Assembly (NCBI GenBank): GCA_000509225.1
Contig: BAOK01000001.1
Span: forward strand, 1,054,001 to 1,118,000
Length of the DNA: 64,000 bases
Origin: Parvibaculaceae bacterium Mf 1.05b.01
Lineage (GTDB): Bacteria > Pseudomonadota > Alphaproteobacteria > Parvibaculales > Parvibaculaceae
Direction of reading: 5' to 3'
Part shown: positions 25,472 through 34,831 of the stretch, in pieces
Numbering within the stretch: the first letter of the stretch is position 1
Layout of the letters: the number at the start of each line of letters is the position of its first letter
The notes under the pieces: generated by a model
Seen by the model: the letters and a program-made list of their open reading frames with translations, nothing else
Told to the model about the DNA's origin: nothing
Databases searched by the model: none
Made by a program: the position numbers and the translations under genes

Positions 25472-26794
25472 ATGGATGGTTGGCAGATTGATGTTGGAGG
25501 GACAAGGGGTGCGGGTCGCACGGACCAGCATACGTTCTGGACGCTCATTTGCAGCGCTCTGCTATTCCTGACTCTCACAACCGGCTTCTACGTCAGCACC
25601 CAATCAAGCGGTTCGTCATCAACACCCGCGCCCTATGATCTGCTTTTGGTGCTAACCATGGGCTTCACCTTTGCGGTAGGGCTCCGGTTTCCAAAAGACC
25701 TTCGTCTGCCCGCAATCCTCTGGGGACTGCTTTTGCTGGGATATGCGTTTTCCGGTATCGGCGCACTTTACATTGAGAGGGTTACTGACTTTCTTTTGGT
25801 GTCGACCTATCTCGTATTGAGCATGCTGTTCTTTGCTGCGCTTGTTGTGGCAAATCCAAAACGGAATTTGGCGATCATCTGGTGGGCCTACACGCTGTCG
25901 GCGGCAATCGCCGCGGCGATTGGCTGCGCAGCCTATTTCGGACTGATGCCTAACGCTGAAAACTTCCTCAAGTTCAGCCGGGTTCGCAGCACATTCAACG
26001 ATCCGAATGTCTTTGGACCCTTTTTGGTTGGCCCGATATTGTTTCTGATCTACCGGCTTTCAATGTCGTCTCAGCGACGTGACCTTCTCCTGGTGCCGGT
26101 TGTTGGGCTGCTATTTCTCGCGATTCTTCTCAGCTTCTCACGCGGCGCCTGGGGCAATCTCATTTTCGCAGGTGGCATCTTCCTGGTATTGACCTGGATG
26201 ACGGCAACATCGGCGCGGCAAATTGCGCGGCTCACGCTAGCCGTTTCTTTGATTGGCGTTTTAGCTGCTTGTGTTGTGGCCTGGGCCTTGTCTTCGGATG
26301 TGGTCTCGGAGCTCTTCGAAGAGCGCTTTTCTCTCACCCAGTCCTATGATGTTTCGGAGGAGGGCGGGAGGTTTGCGGTACAAGAGCAAGCGATTCAGAC
26401 TGTCATTGAGAAGCCCTTTGGTATCGGCCCCTCGCAATGGGCAAAGATCATTGGGGTCGATCCCCACAATGTCTATCTCAACGTTTTTCTGGCGGGGGGA
26501 TGGCTGTCAGGCATCGCATTTGTCGGACTCATGCTCTCCACCATGATCCTGGGTTTCAGGACCTGCTTTGTCGGGACGTCATTTCAGGGCCTTCAGATTG
26601 TGGCGGTCGCTACTTTTACTGCCCATGCGGCCGAAGCCTTTATCATCGACATCGACAATTGGCGGCACGTTTATCTTTTGATGGGGCTGGTCTGGGGTGG
26701 GATCGCCTATGTCCGGATCAATTCGGAGAGTCCAAACAGTGTGGCGCAGCCTGTTGGCGCTGCTGCGGGACGAGTGGACGGCTTCGCAGCCTAG
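25472..26794 (+). CDS. O-antigen ligase / polymerase family membrane protein
   Basis: A 440-residue protein with about ten to eleven hydrophobic segments and a large periplasmic loop near residues 275-335, the layout of the WaaL/Wzy group. The segment FSRVRSTFNDPNVFGPFLV (about 168-186) and GIGPSQWAKIIGVDPHNVYLN (split; about 306-326, with the His-Asn pair) match the Wzy_C/O-antigen_lig pattern. Ligase and polymerase cannot be told apart here. The context, with an initiating transferase and Wza/Wzc-like exporters, favours a polymerase. It is last in the operon. Confidence 0.85.
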   Translation: MDGWQIDVGGTRGAGRTDQHTFWTLICSALLFLTLTTGFYVSTQSSGSSSTPAPYDLLLVLTMGFTFAVGLRFPKDLRLPAILWGLLLLGYAFSGIGALYIERVTDFLLVSTYLVLSMLFFAALVVANPKRNLAIIWWAYTLSAAIAAAIGCAAYFGLMPNAENFLKFSRVRSTFNDPNVFGPFLVGPILFLIYRLSMSSQRRDLLLVPVVGLLFLAILLSFSRGAWGNLIFAGGIFLVLTWMTATSARQIARLTLAVSLIGVLAACVVAWALSSDVVSELFEERFSLTQSYDVSEEGGRFAVQEQAIQTVIEKPFGIGPSQWAKIIGVDPHNVYLNVFLAGGWLSGIAFVGLMLSTMILGFRTCFVGTSFQGLQIVAVATFTAHAAEAFIIDIDNWRHVYLLMGLVWGGIAYVRINSESPNSVAQPVGAAAGRVDGFAA

Positions 26795-26832
26795 AGGGCC
26801 TGCGCAAAACACCCAACGAAATGAAGGAAAAC

Positions 26833-26906
26833 TGGAGGCCACGCCCAGAATCGAACTGGGGTGCACGGATTTGCAATCCGCTGCGTAACCACTCCGCCAC
26901 GTGGCC
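26833..26906 (-). tRNA. tRNA-Cys (anticodon GCA), CCA encoded
   Basis: A 74-base tRNA on the minus strand. The acceptor stem is GGCCACG paired with CGTGGCC, the anticodon loop is ATTGCAA (GCA), the T loop contains GTTCGATTC, and the discriminator is T, as expected for tRNA-Cys. The encoded CCA is at 26833-26835. It bounds the polysaccharide locus on the right. The short hairpin CCGGC...GCCGG just beyond its 5' side is not part of the tRNA. Confidence 0.96.
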
Positions 26907-27132
26907 TCTCATCCCGGCAAATCACAGCCGGGCAGCGGGGATATACCAAGTTCGAGCAGGCGCTACAACGAAGAAATCGCAGCAGACCTGATGAACTGCG
27001 CTGTTGCTGCCGCCCTAAATCCAATTGTTTTTGGGTGCTTCGGCCAGTATAAACCTGCAAGGACTCGCGTTGCTTTTGCCACTGTCGGCATTATCGACGC
27101 TCAGATATTCCAAAGTCTTAGTTAGAGGGACA

Positions 27133-27804
27133 ATGAGCGAGTTGGACGCTGCCAGAAAAAACATGGTGGAGGCACACGTAATGACCTCCAGTGTCACGGA
27201 TGCCCGCATTCTTGAGGCGATGAGCCGCGTTCCACGAGAGCAGTTCGTGCCGGAAGCAAAGCGTTCTATTGCCTATCTGGGCGATGATCTTTGTGTGAAA
27301 GAGGCAGCAGAGGGGGCACCGGGTCGCTTTCTCATGGACCCACGGGTCTTGGGCAAGCTCATGGAACTGGCGGCGTTGTCACCGTCGGACCTGGTGTTGG
27401 ATATCGGTCCCGCTACTGGGTATTCGACGGCCTTGTTAGCTGATCTCACGGACACTGTGGTCGCCATCGAGTGTGATTCGGACCTGGCTGAAAAGGCCAG
27501 TGCCACGCTTCTTGAGCTTGGCGTCGACAATGCGGCTGTCATCGAAGGATCGCTGCCGGAGGGAAACACCAAACAGGGTCCTTTTGACGTCATCTTTCTC
27601 AATGGTTCTGTGCCATTCGTGCCATCGGACCTGTTGGATCAATTGAAAGAGGGCGGCCGACTGGTTGGCGTTGTCAGAGAGGGAAATGTCGGGAAGGCGC
27701 GCGTCTACGTGAAAAGTGGTGCGCAATCGACCCACCGGAACGGATTTGAAGCCGGAATTCATCCGCTTCCCGGATTTGAAGTCGCGGAAACCTTTACTTT
27801 CTGA
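27133..27804 (+). CDS. Protein-L-isoaspartate O-methyltransferase-like protein
   Basis: A 223-residue Pcm-family methyltransferase. The ATG at 27133 (MSELDAARKNMV) is preceded by GAGGGA; the frame is open 36 codons further up without support. AdoMet motif I is LVLDIGPATGYSTALLADL (about residues 83-101; GPATG replaces the usual GTGSG). The ARILEAMSRVPREQFVP block is Pcm-like. It differs from the second, more canonical pcm in this window, and it belongs to the variant often found directly before tolC in alphaproteobacteria. A role in repair of isoaspartyl residues is not assured. Confidence 0.82.
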   Translation: MSELDAARKNMVEAHVMTSSVTDARILEAMSRVPREQFVPEAKRSIAYLGDDLCVKEAAEGAPGRFLMDPRVLGKLMELAALSPSDLVLDIGPATGYSTALLADLTDTVVAIECDSDLAEKASATLLELGVDNAAVIEGSLPEGNTKQGPFDVIFLNGSVPFVPSDLLDQLKEGGRLVGVVREGNVGKARVYVKSGAQSTHRNGFEAGIHPLPGFEVAETFTF

Positions 27805-27953
27805 TGCTATTTCCCACATATCCTCTGTGTTTATGTTCCGCTAAGGTTAATGGCCCGGTTACCATTTTCAACGCACTATGCGGCTGAACAAACCGGGTAA
27901 AGAATTTGTATGGCGGATTTGCGCGAGCAAATTTCTGTCTGGGAGAGGGTGAA

Positions 27954-29375
27954 ATGACACAATCAGGTTTGAGTAAGAAACGCATGGCTTCTTTGCTTAA
28001 GGCGAATGTGGTGCGTTTGCTGGGCGGTGTCGCACTGAGCGCCGTCGCGTTTACGTCGCCTTCTCACGCCGAAAACCTCTTTGACGCTCTGGCTGCTGCC
28101 TATCAGTCAAATCCGGCGCTTCTGGCGCAAAGGGCGGGCCTTCGAGCGACTGACGAACAGGTTCCACAGGCACTATCGGGCTGGCGTCCGTCACTGTCAG
28201 CGACTGGCTCCTACGGCACCGTGGAAACAGATTCAGTCTCATCTGTTGCTATTCCGGGTTTTGGCGGAAAACAGAACTTTGATCCAATGACGGGAACCGT
28301 CGCTCTCTCTCAAAACCTCTTTACTGGCGGCCGTACCCTTTATGGCGCCCGCAGGGCTGAAGCTTCTGTTGAGGCTGGCCGAGAGAATTTGCGGAATGTG
28401 GAACAATCCACGCTGCTCAGTGCGGTGACTGCCTATATGGACGTGGTGCGAGATATTGCCGTCGTCGACCTTCGCAGGAAGAACGTAGAGGTTCTTAGGC
28501 GGCAGCTTGAAGCGTCGCAGGACAGATTTCGCGTCGGTGAAATTACCCGAACAGACGTGGCTCAGTCTGAAGCCCGGCTCAGCCTCTCTGATACCAATCT
28601 TATTGCCGCAGAAGCAGCGCTGATTGCTAGCCGTGCTGCATATGAACGGGTTGTGGGTCAAACACCTGGTACTCTCGAACCAGCTCCACCATTGCCTGCG
28701 CTGCCGCAGAGCGAAGCCCAGGCGATGCAGCTGGCTATCTCCGCCAACCCCGCCCTTGAGGCAGCTCGGCATTCAGAGAGAGCTGCTGGGCATGCTGTAA
28801 CGGTGGCAAAAGGCGGATTGCTGCCAACGGTTTCTTTAGATGCTTCATACGAGCATTCCGAAGAGCCGTCGAGCACGACCGCACGTTCAACAACGACGCG
28901 GGTTCTGGGCACAATTACCATTCCGCTCTATCAATCCGGGTCGCAATACTCCGCTATTCGGGAAGCAAAGCACTTGGAAAGTCAGAGCAGACTCCAGGTA
29001 GCTGATACCTTGCGTCAGGTTGAAGAAGCTGTTCGCAATGCTTGGGAGCAGCTGAGAGCCACGCGATCTGCGATCGTTTCCAACCGCCAGCAGGTCCGGG
29101 CGAACGAGATTGCCCTGGACGGGGTTCGGCAAGAAGCCCAGGTCGGGTCCCGTACGACACTCGACGTGCTGGATGCTGAGCAGGAGCTTCTGGACAGTCA
29201 GGTGTCCCTCGTAACGGCTGAAAGAGACGAGTATGTAGCAGGTTATGGCTTGCTTTCGGCTGTGGGGCAGCTGGGTGCTCGTGACCTTGGTCTCAGCGTC
29301 GATTACTATGATCCTGTTGAAAATTATGAAGATGTTAAACATCAATGGGTGGGATGGGGTACCAACGACGAATAG
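27954..29375 (+). CDS. tolC: TolC family outer-membrane channel protein
   Basis: Trimeric outer-membrane exit duct for type I secretion and multidrug efflux; 473 residues. A signal peptide (basic start, hydrophobic about residues 19-35, likely cleavage SHA-EN) is followed by two repeats of the OEP domain, with LFDALAAAYQSNPALLAQRA, FRVGEITRTDVAQSEARL and VGSRTTLDVLDAEQELL as diagnostic pieces. The ATG at 27954 has GAGGG upstream. No inner-membrane pump or adaptor is next to it, as is common for a general-purpose TolC. Confidence 0.92.
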   Translation: MTQSGLSKKRMASLLKANVVRLLGGVALSAVAFTSPSHAENLFDALAAAYQSNPALLAQRAGLRATDEQVPQALSGWRPSLSATGSYGTVETDSVSSVAIPGFGGKQNFDPMTGTVALSQNLFTGGRTLYGARRAEASVEAGRENLRNVEQSTLLSAVTAYMDVVRDIAVVDLRRKNVEVLRRQLEASQDRFRVGEITRTDVAQSEARLSLSDTNLIAAEAALIASRAAYERVVGQTPGTLEPAPPLPALPQSEAQAMQLAISANPALEAARHSERAAGHAVTVAKGGLLPTVSLDASYEHSEEPSSTTARSTTTRVLGTITIPLYQSGSQYSAIREAKHLESQSRLQVADTLRQVEEAVRNAWEQLRATRSAIVSNRQQVRANEIALDGVRQEAQVGSRTTLDVLDAEQELLDSQVSLVTAERDEYVAGYGLLSAVGQLGARDLGLSVDYYDPVENYEDVKHQWVGWGTNDE

Positions 29376-29486
29376 TCGGTTAAAGAGATGGCTTCAGTTG
29401 GCATTGCTGCGCTGCTGCCCTAAGATTTTCAAAGTTTCCGTCCAGCCAGACTGGGCAGCCCAAAGTACAAGTAGGATGCGGTCGAT

Positions 29487-30146
29487 ATGAGCGACGAAAC
29501 CGAAAGCCCAGAACCAACAATGGAAGAGATCCTGGCGTCTATCCGCCGGATTATTTCTGAGGATGACGAGGAAGGTGGCGAAACAGAAGCTGCCGCAGAA
29601 GATGTTGCCGCCGACCCCGCGCCAGAGCCTGAACCCGAGGCCGAGGAAGAGGACGTAATGGACCTCACGGAGATGGTGGTTGAGGAACCAGAACCAGAAC
29701 CTGAGCCGACACCAGAGCCCGAACCTGAGCCTGAAGAAGAACCTATGGAGCTTGAGGTAGCGCCCGAACCGGAGCCAGAGCCAGAACCTGTTGTAGAAGC
29801 TGCGGCTCCTGCAGAAGAGGTCGAGGATGATATTGATTTCGGTGATCCATTTGAGGAGCCGGAAGAAGAAATCGCGCCTGAGCCGGAACCACTTCCTGAG
29901 CCTGTTGCTGCAAATGAAGCCGATTCTTCCCTTATATCGGGGACGACTGAGACAGCCACAGCTGCTGCTTTCGGAGCGCTGACAAGTTCTCTTCTAACAT
30001 CTAACGGCGAATCCAAGACCCTCGAGGACCTTGTGGCAGACATGCTCAGGCCGATGCTCAAGGACTGGATGGATCAGAACCTGCCCGATCTTGTTGAGCG
30101 CATGGTCCGCGAAGAAATTGAGCGAGTCGCCCGGCGCGGCCGCTAG
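29487..30146 (+). CDS. popZ: Pole-organizing protein PopZ (DUF2497)
   Basis: Predicted to self-assemble at the cell pole and tether the ParB-parS centromere and polar factors. It is 219 residues long. The N-terminal helix [19 protein letters not shown] (about residues 10-28) is the client-binding part. Residues 35-140 form a very acidic, disordered linker built of Glu-Pro repeats. The C-terminal oligomerisation helices ([19 protein letters not shown] and [18 protein letters not shown], about 180-219) end the protein. The layout and position just before valS match PopZ in Caulobacter. It probably has its own promoter in the 111-base gap after tolC. Confidence 0.9.
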   Translation: MSDETESPEPTMEEILASIRRIISEDDEEGGETEAAAEDVAADPAPEPEPEAEEEDVMDLTEMVVEEPEPEPEPTPEPEPEPEEEPMELEVAPEPEPEPEPVVEAAAPAEEVEDDIDFGDPFEEPEEEIAPEPEPLPEPVAANEADSSLISGTTETATAAAFGALTSSLLTSNGESKTLEDLVADMLRPMLKDWMDQNLPDLVERMVREEIERVARRGR

Positions 30147-30265
30147 GTTTCACCACCTTTCGGCCTTGGGCGGGAAATCGTCCAAATTGCGCCTGACCCA
30201 CATTTCATATCTGAGACAGTCTCGGATGGCCGGCCCTTGCGGGCTGGCATCCCTTATGCTGTAAC

Positions 30266-30289
30266 GGCTGCTCAAAGCAGCCCATTTTG
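30266..30289 (+). terminator. Hairpin(s) between popZ and valS
   Basis: GGCTGCT-CAA-AGCAGCC is a perfect seven-pair stem followed by a T-rich CATTTTG. A second GC-rich hairpin lies 15 bases upstream (GGCCGGCCC-TTGC-GGGCTGGC region, about 30228-30249, one G-T pair). Together they may end the popZ transcript or form a leader structure for valS. Confidence 0.5.
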
Positions 30290-30339
30290 CCGATTCAAGG
30301 CACTCAGGTCCGCTTTCCTTTGAAATTACGAGACTTTCC

Positions 30340-33012
30340 ATGCTGGAAAAGACATTTCGTCCGCAGGACGTTGAAGAACGGCTCTACAAAACCTGGGAAT
30401 CCTCCGGCGCCTTTAAGGCCGGTGACCCGAAACGTGTTGAAGCGGGCGCAGCTCCCTACACCATCGTCATCCCACCGCCTAATGTGACGGGCTCGCTCCA
30501 TATGGGTCATGCGCTCAACAACACGCTGCAGGACATACTGGTTCGCTTCGAGCGGATGCGGGGCAAGGATGTGCTCTGGCAGCCAGGCACCGACCATGCC
30601 GGCATTGCTACGCAGATGGTCGTTGAGCGCCAATTGGCCGAAGAGGGCAATATTGGCCGTCGCGACATGGGTCGCGAGGCTTTTGTTGAGCGTATCTGGA
30701 AGTGGAAAGAGGAAAGCGGCGGAACGATCACAACGCAGTTGCGGCGCCTGGGCGCCTCCTGCGATTGGAGTCGCGAGCGCTTCACAATGGACGAAGGTCT
30801 TTCGAAAGCCGTCCAGAAAGTCTTTGTGCAGCTTCATAAAGAAGGCCTGATTTACAAAGACAAACGTCTGGTCAATTGGGACCCAACTCTGGGCACCGCG
30901 ATCTCGGATCTTGAGGTCGAACAGAAAGAGGTTCAGGGCAGCCTGTGGCACTTCCGCTACCCGATTGAGGGCGAAGAGGGCCGATATATTGTGGTTGCGA
31001 CCACACGGCCTGAGACCATGTTGGGCGACACAGCTGTCGCCGTGAACGCAGATGATGAGCGCTACAAAGACCTGATCGGCAAAAACGTCGTCTTGCCGCT
31101 TGTCGGGCGCTTGATCCCCATCGTGGCAGATGAGCATGCCGATCCTGAGCAGGGATCTGGTGCGGTTAAGATCACGCCTGCCCATGACTTCAATGATTTT
31201 GAAGTCGGACGTCGACATGATTTGCCAAAGATCAACATTCTTGATGCGAAAGCCTGCCTTAATGATGAGGTGCCTGAAAAGTATCGAGGCATGGACCGCT
31301 ATGTTGCCCGCAAGGCGATCGTGGCAGATCTCGATGCGCTTGGTCTTTTGGACAAGATCGATGATCACACGCTGATGGTGCCCTATGGGGACCGCTCAAA
31401 TGATGTCATTGAGCCTTGGCTCACGGACCAGTGGTATGTTGATGCGCCGACACTCGCCAAACCGGCGATTGAAGCCGTTGAGCGCGGTCAGACCCAGTTT
31501 GTTCCAAAGACCTGGGATAAAACCTATTTCGAATGGATGCGGAACATTCAGCCCTGGTGTATTTCCCGACAGCTTTGGTGGGGACATCAGATTCCGGCCT
31601 GGTATACGCCTGACGGTGAAATCTTTGTCGCTCACGATGAAGAGGAAGCTTATCAGCTTGCTCGGGCAAAACATGGTCAAAATGTTGAGCTCACCCGGGA
31701 TGAGGATGTGCTCGACACCTGGTTTTCTTCGGGCCTTTGGCCATTTTCAACACTTGGCTGGCCAGACGAAACGCCAGAACTCGCACGCCATTACAAAACG
31801 GACGTTCTGGTAACTGCTTTTGACATCATCTTCTTCTGGGTCGCCCGGATGATGATGATGGGCCTTCATTTCATGAAGGACGTGCCTTTCCACACTGTGT
31901 ATGTGCATGCGCTTGTGCGCGATGAGCATGGCGCCAAAATGTCCAAATCGAAGGGCAACGTCGTCGACCCGTTGGGGCTGATTGATGAGTATGGTGCAGA
32001 TGCGCTGCGCTTCACGCTCGCGGCAATGGCTGCTCAGGGCAGGGACGTTAAGCTCTCCACATCTCGCGTCGAAGGCTACCGGAATTTTGGCACCAAGCTC
32101 TGGAATGCAGCACGTTTCTGCGAGATGAACGAATGTGTTCGCACTGCCGATTTCGACGCTTCCAAGGTGGAGCAGACGCTCAATCAATGGATTGTCGGTG
32201 AAGTTCAAAAGACAGCTGACAAGATCACTGAAGAGATTGAGGGCTACCGCTTCAATGAGGCGGCGAATGCGACCTATCGCTTCATCTGGAATATTTTCTG
32301 CGACTGGTATGTCGAGCTCGCGAAACCGCTGCTGCAGGGGGACGATGAGGCTGCAAAGGCGGAAACACGGGCAACTGCCGCTTGGGTGCTGGATCAGGCT
32401 ACGACGCTTCTGCACCCCTTCATGCCGTTCCTCACTGAGGAGCTCTGGCAGAAGACGGGTGAAGTCGGGACGCCGCGCGCCGCCATGCTGATGCTGAGTG
32501 AATGGCCGAGACACACAGGTTTGGTCGATGCAAAGGCTGAGGCAGAGATGGACTGGGTGATCCGTTTGATCACTGAAGTGCGCTCTGTTCGGGCCGAAAT
32601 GAACGTGCCAGCTGGTGCGAAAGTTCCGCTCATCCTCAAAGGCGCCAATGCCGCAACAGAAGAACGTCTTGCACGCCACGATGGTCTCTTGTGCCGCATG
32701 GCAAGATTGTCCAACATCTCAATCAGTGCGGAACTGCCGGAAGGGTCGTTGCAATTCGTCATCGATGAAGCCACGGGCGGGCTTCCGATTGCTGACGTGA
32801 TTGATCTTTCTGCTGAGAAAGAACGTCTTCAGAAGGCGATGGCAAAGCTCGACGGTGAGATCAAGAAAATTGACGGTAAGCTTGGAAACGAGAAGTTCAT
32901 CTCTAAAGCGCCTCAAGCGGTGATCAATGAACAGCGGGAGCGCAAGGCGACGGCCGAAGCTGAAAAGGCCAAGCTCGCCGACGCACTCGCCAAGCTGCAA
33001 GCCGCAGGCTAA
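30340..33012 (+). CDS. valS: Valyl-tRNA synthetase
   Basis: Charges tRNA-Val; 890 residues, a class I synthetase of normal length. The HIGH motif is HMGH (residues 54-57, in [15 protein letters not shown]) and the KMSKS motif is exact at residues 533-537. The editing domain with [15 protein letters not shown] (about 220-234) is intact. The C-terminal coiled-coil arm (about residues 825-890: [20 protein letters not shown] and [20 protein letters not shown]) is typical of ValS. It is separate from popZ by 193 bases. Confidence 0.97.
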   Translation: MLEKTFRPQDVEERLYKTWESSGAFKAGDPKRVEAGAAPYTIVIPPPNVTGSLHMGHALNNTLQDILVRFERMRGKDVLWQPGTDHAGIATQMVVERQLAEEGNIGRRDMGREAFVERIWKWKEESGGTITTQLRRLGASCDWSRERFTMDEGLSKAVQKVFVQLHKEGLIYKDKRLVNWDPTLGTAISDLEVEQKEVQGSLWHFRYPIEGEEGRYIVVATTRPETMLGDTAVAVNADDERYKDLIGKNVVLPLVGRLIPIVADEHADPEQGSGAVKITPAHDFNDFEVGRRHDLPKINILDAKACLNDEVPEKYRGMDRYVARKAIVADLDALGLLDKIDDHTLMVPYGDRSNDVIEPWLTDQWYVDAPTLAKPAIEAVERGQTQFVPKTWDKTYFEWMRNIQPWCISRQLWWGHQIPAWYTPDGEIFVAHDEEEAYQLARAKHGQNVELTRDEDVLDTWFSSGLWPFSTLGWPDETPELARHYKTDVLVTAFDIIFFWVARMMMMGLHFMKDVPFHTVYVHALVRDEHGAKMSKSKGNVVDPLGLIDEYGADALRFTLAAMAAQGRDVKLSTSRVEGYRNFGTKLWNAARFCEMNECVRTADFDASKVEQTLNQWIVGEVQKTADKITEEIEGYRFNEAANATYRFIWNIFCDWYVELAKPLLQGDDEAAKAETRATAAWVLDQATTLLHPFMPFLTEELWQKTGEVGTPRAAMLMLSEWPRHTGLVDAKAEAEMDWVIRLITEVRSVRAEMNVPAGAKVPLILKGANAATEERLARHDGLLCRMARLSNISISAELPEGSLQFVIDEATGGLPIADVIDLSAEKERLQKAMAKLDGEIKKIDGKLGNEKFISKAPQAVINEQRERKATAEAEKAKLADALAKLQAAG

Positions 33013-33014
33013 CG

Positions 33015-33038
33015 GGCGTCGCTTGGACAAGCGACGCC
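33015..33038. terminator. Hairpin after valS
   Basis: GGCGTCGCTT-GGAC-AAGCGACGCC is a perfect ten-pair stem with a four-base loop three bases after the valS stop. It lacks a strong T run, so it may act as a weak or bidirectional terminator between valS and the convergent DUF2852 gene. Confidence 0.65.
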
Positions 33039-33069
33039 ACACTTAGCTTTCGATAGTAGATCTAGCGCG

Positions 33070-33489
33070 CTAAACAGAGGTTGGTGAGGGACCGGATCCT
33101 TCATCACCACGTGTTCGCATTGCCATGAACTCATCGAACTCTTTTTGGTCCTTGGCCTGGCGAAGCTGGGCCAGAAACGCTTCAAACGCTTCCTGCTCTT
33201 CTTCAAGCCGCTTCAAGGTTTCGCTGCGATAGCCATCAAAAGCCGAATTTCCGGTCGGCCGCGAACGGCGCCCGTGACGGCGACGGCTGCGTTTGCTGCA
33301 ACGATAGTCACTTCTCCAAGATTGCATTTTTCCACTCCAAAGCAGGTAACCCAAAACCAGCAGACCAATCGGCCAGGCTAGGATGAACGCGACCACCATG
33401 ATCGCAATCCAGGCACCTTTCGGCAGATCATCAAGCCTCTCCAAACCGAACCCGTTCTGGGAACCGGAAGCATCCGAGGCATAGGACAT
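33070..33489 (-). CDS. DUF2852 family membrane protein
   Basis: A 139-residue protein of the DUF2852 family, common in alphaproteobacteria and without known function. One membrane segment (about residues 28-51, AIMVVAFILAWPIGLLVLGYLLW) is followed by a basic Arg-rich stretch, the family motif SGNSAFDGYRSETLKRLEEEQ (here TGNSAFDGYRSETLKRLEE) and an acidic coiled coil ending DQKEFDEFMAMR. A GGAG ribosome site precedes the ATG. It sits alone between convergent valS and the divergent beta-lactamase-like gene. Confidence 0.85.
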   Translation of the reverse strand: MSYASDASGSQNGFGLERLDDLPKGAWIAIMVVAFILAWPIGLLVLGYLLWSGKMQSWRSDYRCSKRSRRRHGRRSRPTGNSAFDGYRSETLKRLEEEQEAFEAFLAQLRQAKDQKEFDEFMAMRTRGDEGSGPSPTSV

Positions 33490-33625
33490 ATGTGTCTCCT
33501 TTCTTAAGCATCACGAAACGCCGTGACCCTTAAGAATTGGGTGCAGGCTGCAAAAGCTTCAAGCGACTGAAACACACTGTTACACTTCTCTTCTGTGCCA
33601 AAACTGGCAGGAAAGCTGAGGTTTT

Positions 33626-34786
33626 ATGCGGATTTTGATGTTGGCTTTGGTGGCTGCCGGGTTTTGGGGAATAGCGGAGACGGCGCAAGCGGAGGTGTTG
33701 GCTGCCGAAGAAGCCGCAGAGAGACTGTTTTCAGCTGAGGAAATCGATCATGAATGGTTCGCCAATCAAGGGCTTTCATCGGCAGTGCCACGGGTTGTAA
33801 AAGACCTGCAAGAGCAGCTTGGCACACTCCAGACGATCGAACCTTGCGCGCCGAAATGTCTTGCACGCTTTGAGTTGGGTGAGTTCACGTTTGATATTGC
33901 TGTTACGTCAAAGGGGCTCATATCGTCTCTATGGATTGATCCACCGGTCGTCTATTCCGCCTCCTTAGGGGATGCGATTGCGAAATTTGAAGAGCTACCC
34001 GGCGAGGTGTCCGTCTACATCTCAGGCGACGGGCAGGTTCTGGGAGAGCTTAACGGTGATAGCGTCCTTGCCGTGGGCTCGACGTTCAAATTGGTCGTGC
34101 TTAAAGCGCTGGATCAACTTATCGGCGCAGGCAAGCTGGACTGGCAACAGGTCGTCGAGTTCGATGATGCCTGGCGAAGTCTGCCGTCTGGGCAATTGCA
34201 GGACTGGCCGTCGGGTGCGCCGCTCACCGTGCACACACTCGCCAGTCTGATGATTTCCACCAGCGACAATACGGCGACAGATGCCCTTATCGATCTTGTA
34301 TCGAGAGGCAGCCTGGAAACCATAAGCCCCCTTAATCGGCCGTTTCTGACAACGCGTGAGCTTTTTCAACTCAAACGCAGAGATGCCACCGAGATACGCC
34401 GAGCTTTTGTTGAGGGAAATTTCGACGAGAGAATGAGGATACTTTCTGGCTTGTCTGACAAACCGCTGCCCGCTGTGGGTGACCTGAACACAGATCCGCT
34501 ATTGCAGATTGAATGGTTTTTCTCCGGCGAAGAGCTATGCAAATTGATGGATGCGGTTCGGCATCTCGACATGGTTCAAATCAACCCGGGCATTGTCCTC
34601 AAGAGCGATTGGGAAGAGGTGGCCTACAAGGGCGGGAGTGACTTTGGCGCCCTCAATTTCACAACAGCGCTCACCGCGACTGATGGGAAGCGATATTGTG
34701 TAAGTGCTACCTGGAACCATAACGTTGCATTGGATGAAACTGCGTTCTCCATGCTCTATGCCGGTCTTTTGCATCACCTCAAATAG
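33626..34786 (+). CDS. Class A beta-lactamase-related serine hydrolase (exported)
   Basis: A 386-residue exported protein with signal peptide (residues 1-22, cleavage after AQA). Residues 25-115 form an extra N-terminal domain with two Cys. The serine hydrolase domain has the catalytic S152-T-F-K155, an SDN motif (S213-D-N215) and a KGG triad near residue 335 (YKGGSDFG). These are the class A beta-lactamase/transpeptidase elements. No omega-loop ExxLN motif was evident, so real beta-lactam hydrolysis is doubtful. It resembles the Cpe/LpqF-type hydrolases more than resistance enzymes. Confidence 0.85.
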   Translation: MRILMLALVAAGFWGIAETAQAEVLAAEEAAERLFSAEEIDHEWFANQGLSSAVPRVVKDLQEQLGTLQTIEPCAPKCLARFELGEFTFDIAVTSKGLISSLWIDPPVVYSASLGDAIAKFEELPGEVSVYISGDGQVLGELNGDSVLAVGSTFKLVVLKALDQLIGAGKLDWQQVVEFDDAWRSLPSGQLQDWPSGAPLTVHTLASLMISTSDNTATDALIDLVSRGSLETISPLNRPFLTTRELFQLKRRDATEIRRAFVEGNFDERMRILSGLSDKPLPAVGDLNTDPLLQIEWFFSGEELCKLMDAVRHLDMVQINPGIVLKSDWEEVAYKGGSDFGALNFTTALTATDGKRYCVSATWNHNVALDETAFSMLYAGLLHHLK

Positions 34787-34789
34787 AAA

Positions 34790-34831
34790 GGCGGCCCGAA
34801 GACCGCCCCTCATGTTTCCCATTGGGAAAAT
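34790..34831. terminator. Two small hairpins between convergent hydrolase and alcohol dehydrogenase genes
   Basis: GGCGGCC-CGAA-GACCGCC (34790-34807, one internal mismatch) is followed by TTTCCC-ATT-GGGAAA (about 34815-34829). Their place between two convergent stops fits a shared terminator region, though neither carries a long T run. Confidence 0.5.

Noticed and set aside
26437-26991. 184-residue plus-strand frame running from the ligase gene across tRNA-Cys
   Set aside because: It is in another frame of the ligase gene and reads through a tRNA, so it is not a real gene.
29429-30061. Ser/Gly-rich minus-strand frame opposite popZ
   Set aside because: The Ser/Gly repeats are simply the complement of the Glu-Pro codons of popZ.
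30304-32679. Long minus-strand open frames (354 and 310 residues) opposite valS
   Set aside because: They lie wholly inside the unambiguous valS gene, have no recognisable motifs, and reflect codon bias of the plus strand.
33626-34786. Calling the class A-like hydrolase a resistance beta-lactamase
   Set aside because: It has the SxxK, SDN and KGG elements, but no clear omega-loop Glu motif, and it has an extra N-terminal domain.
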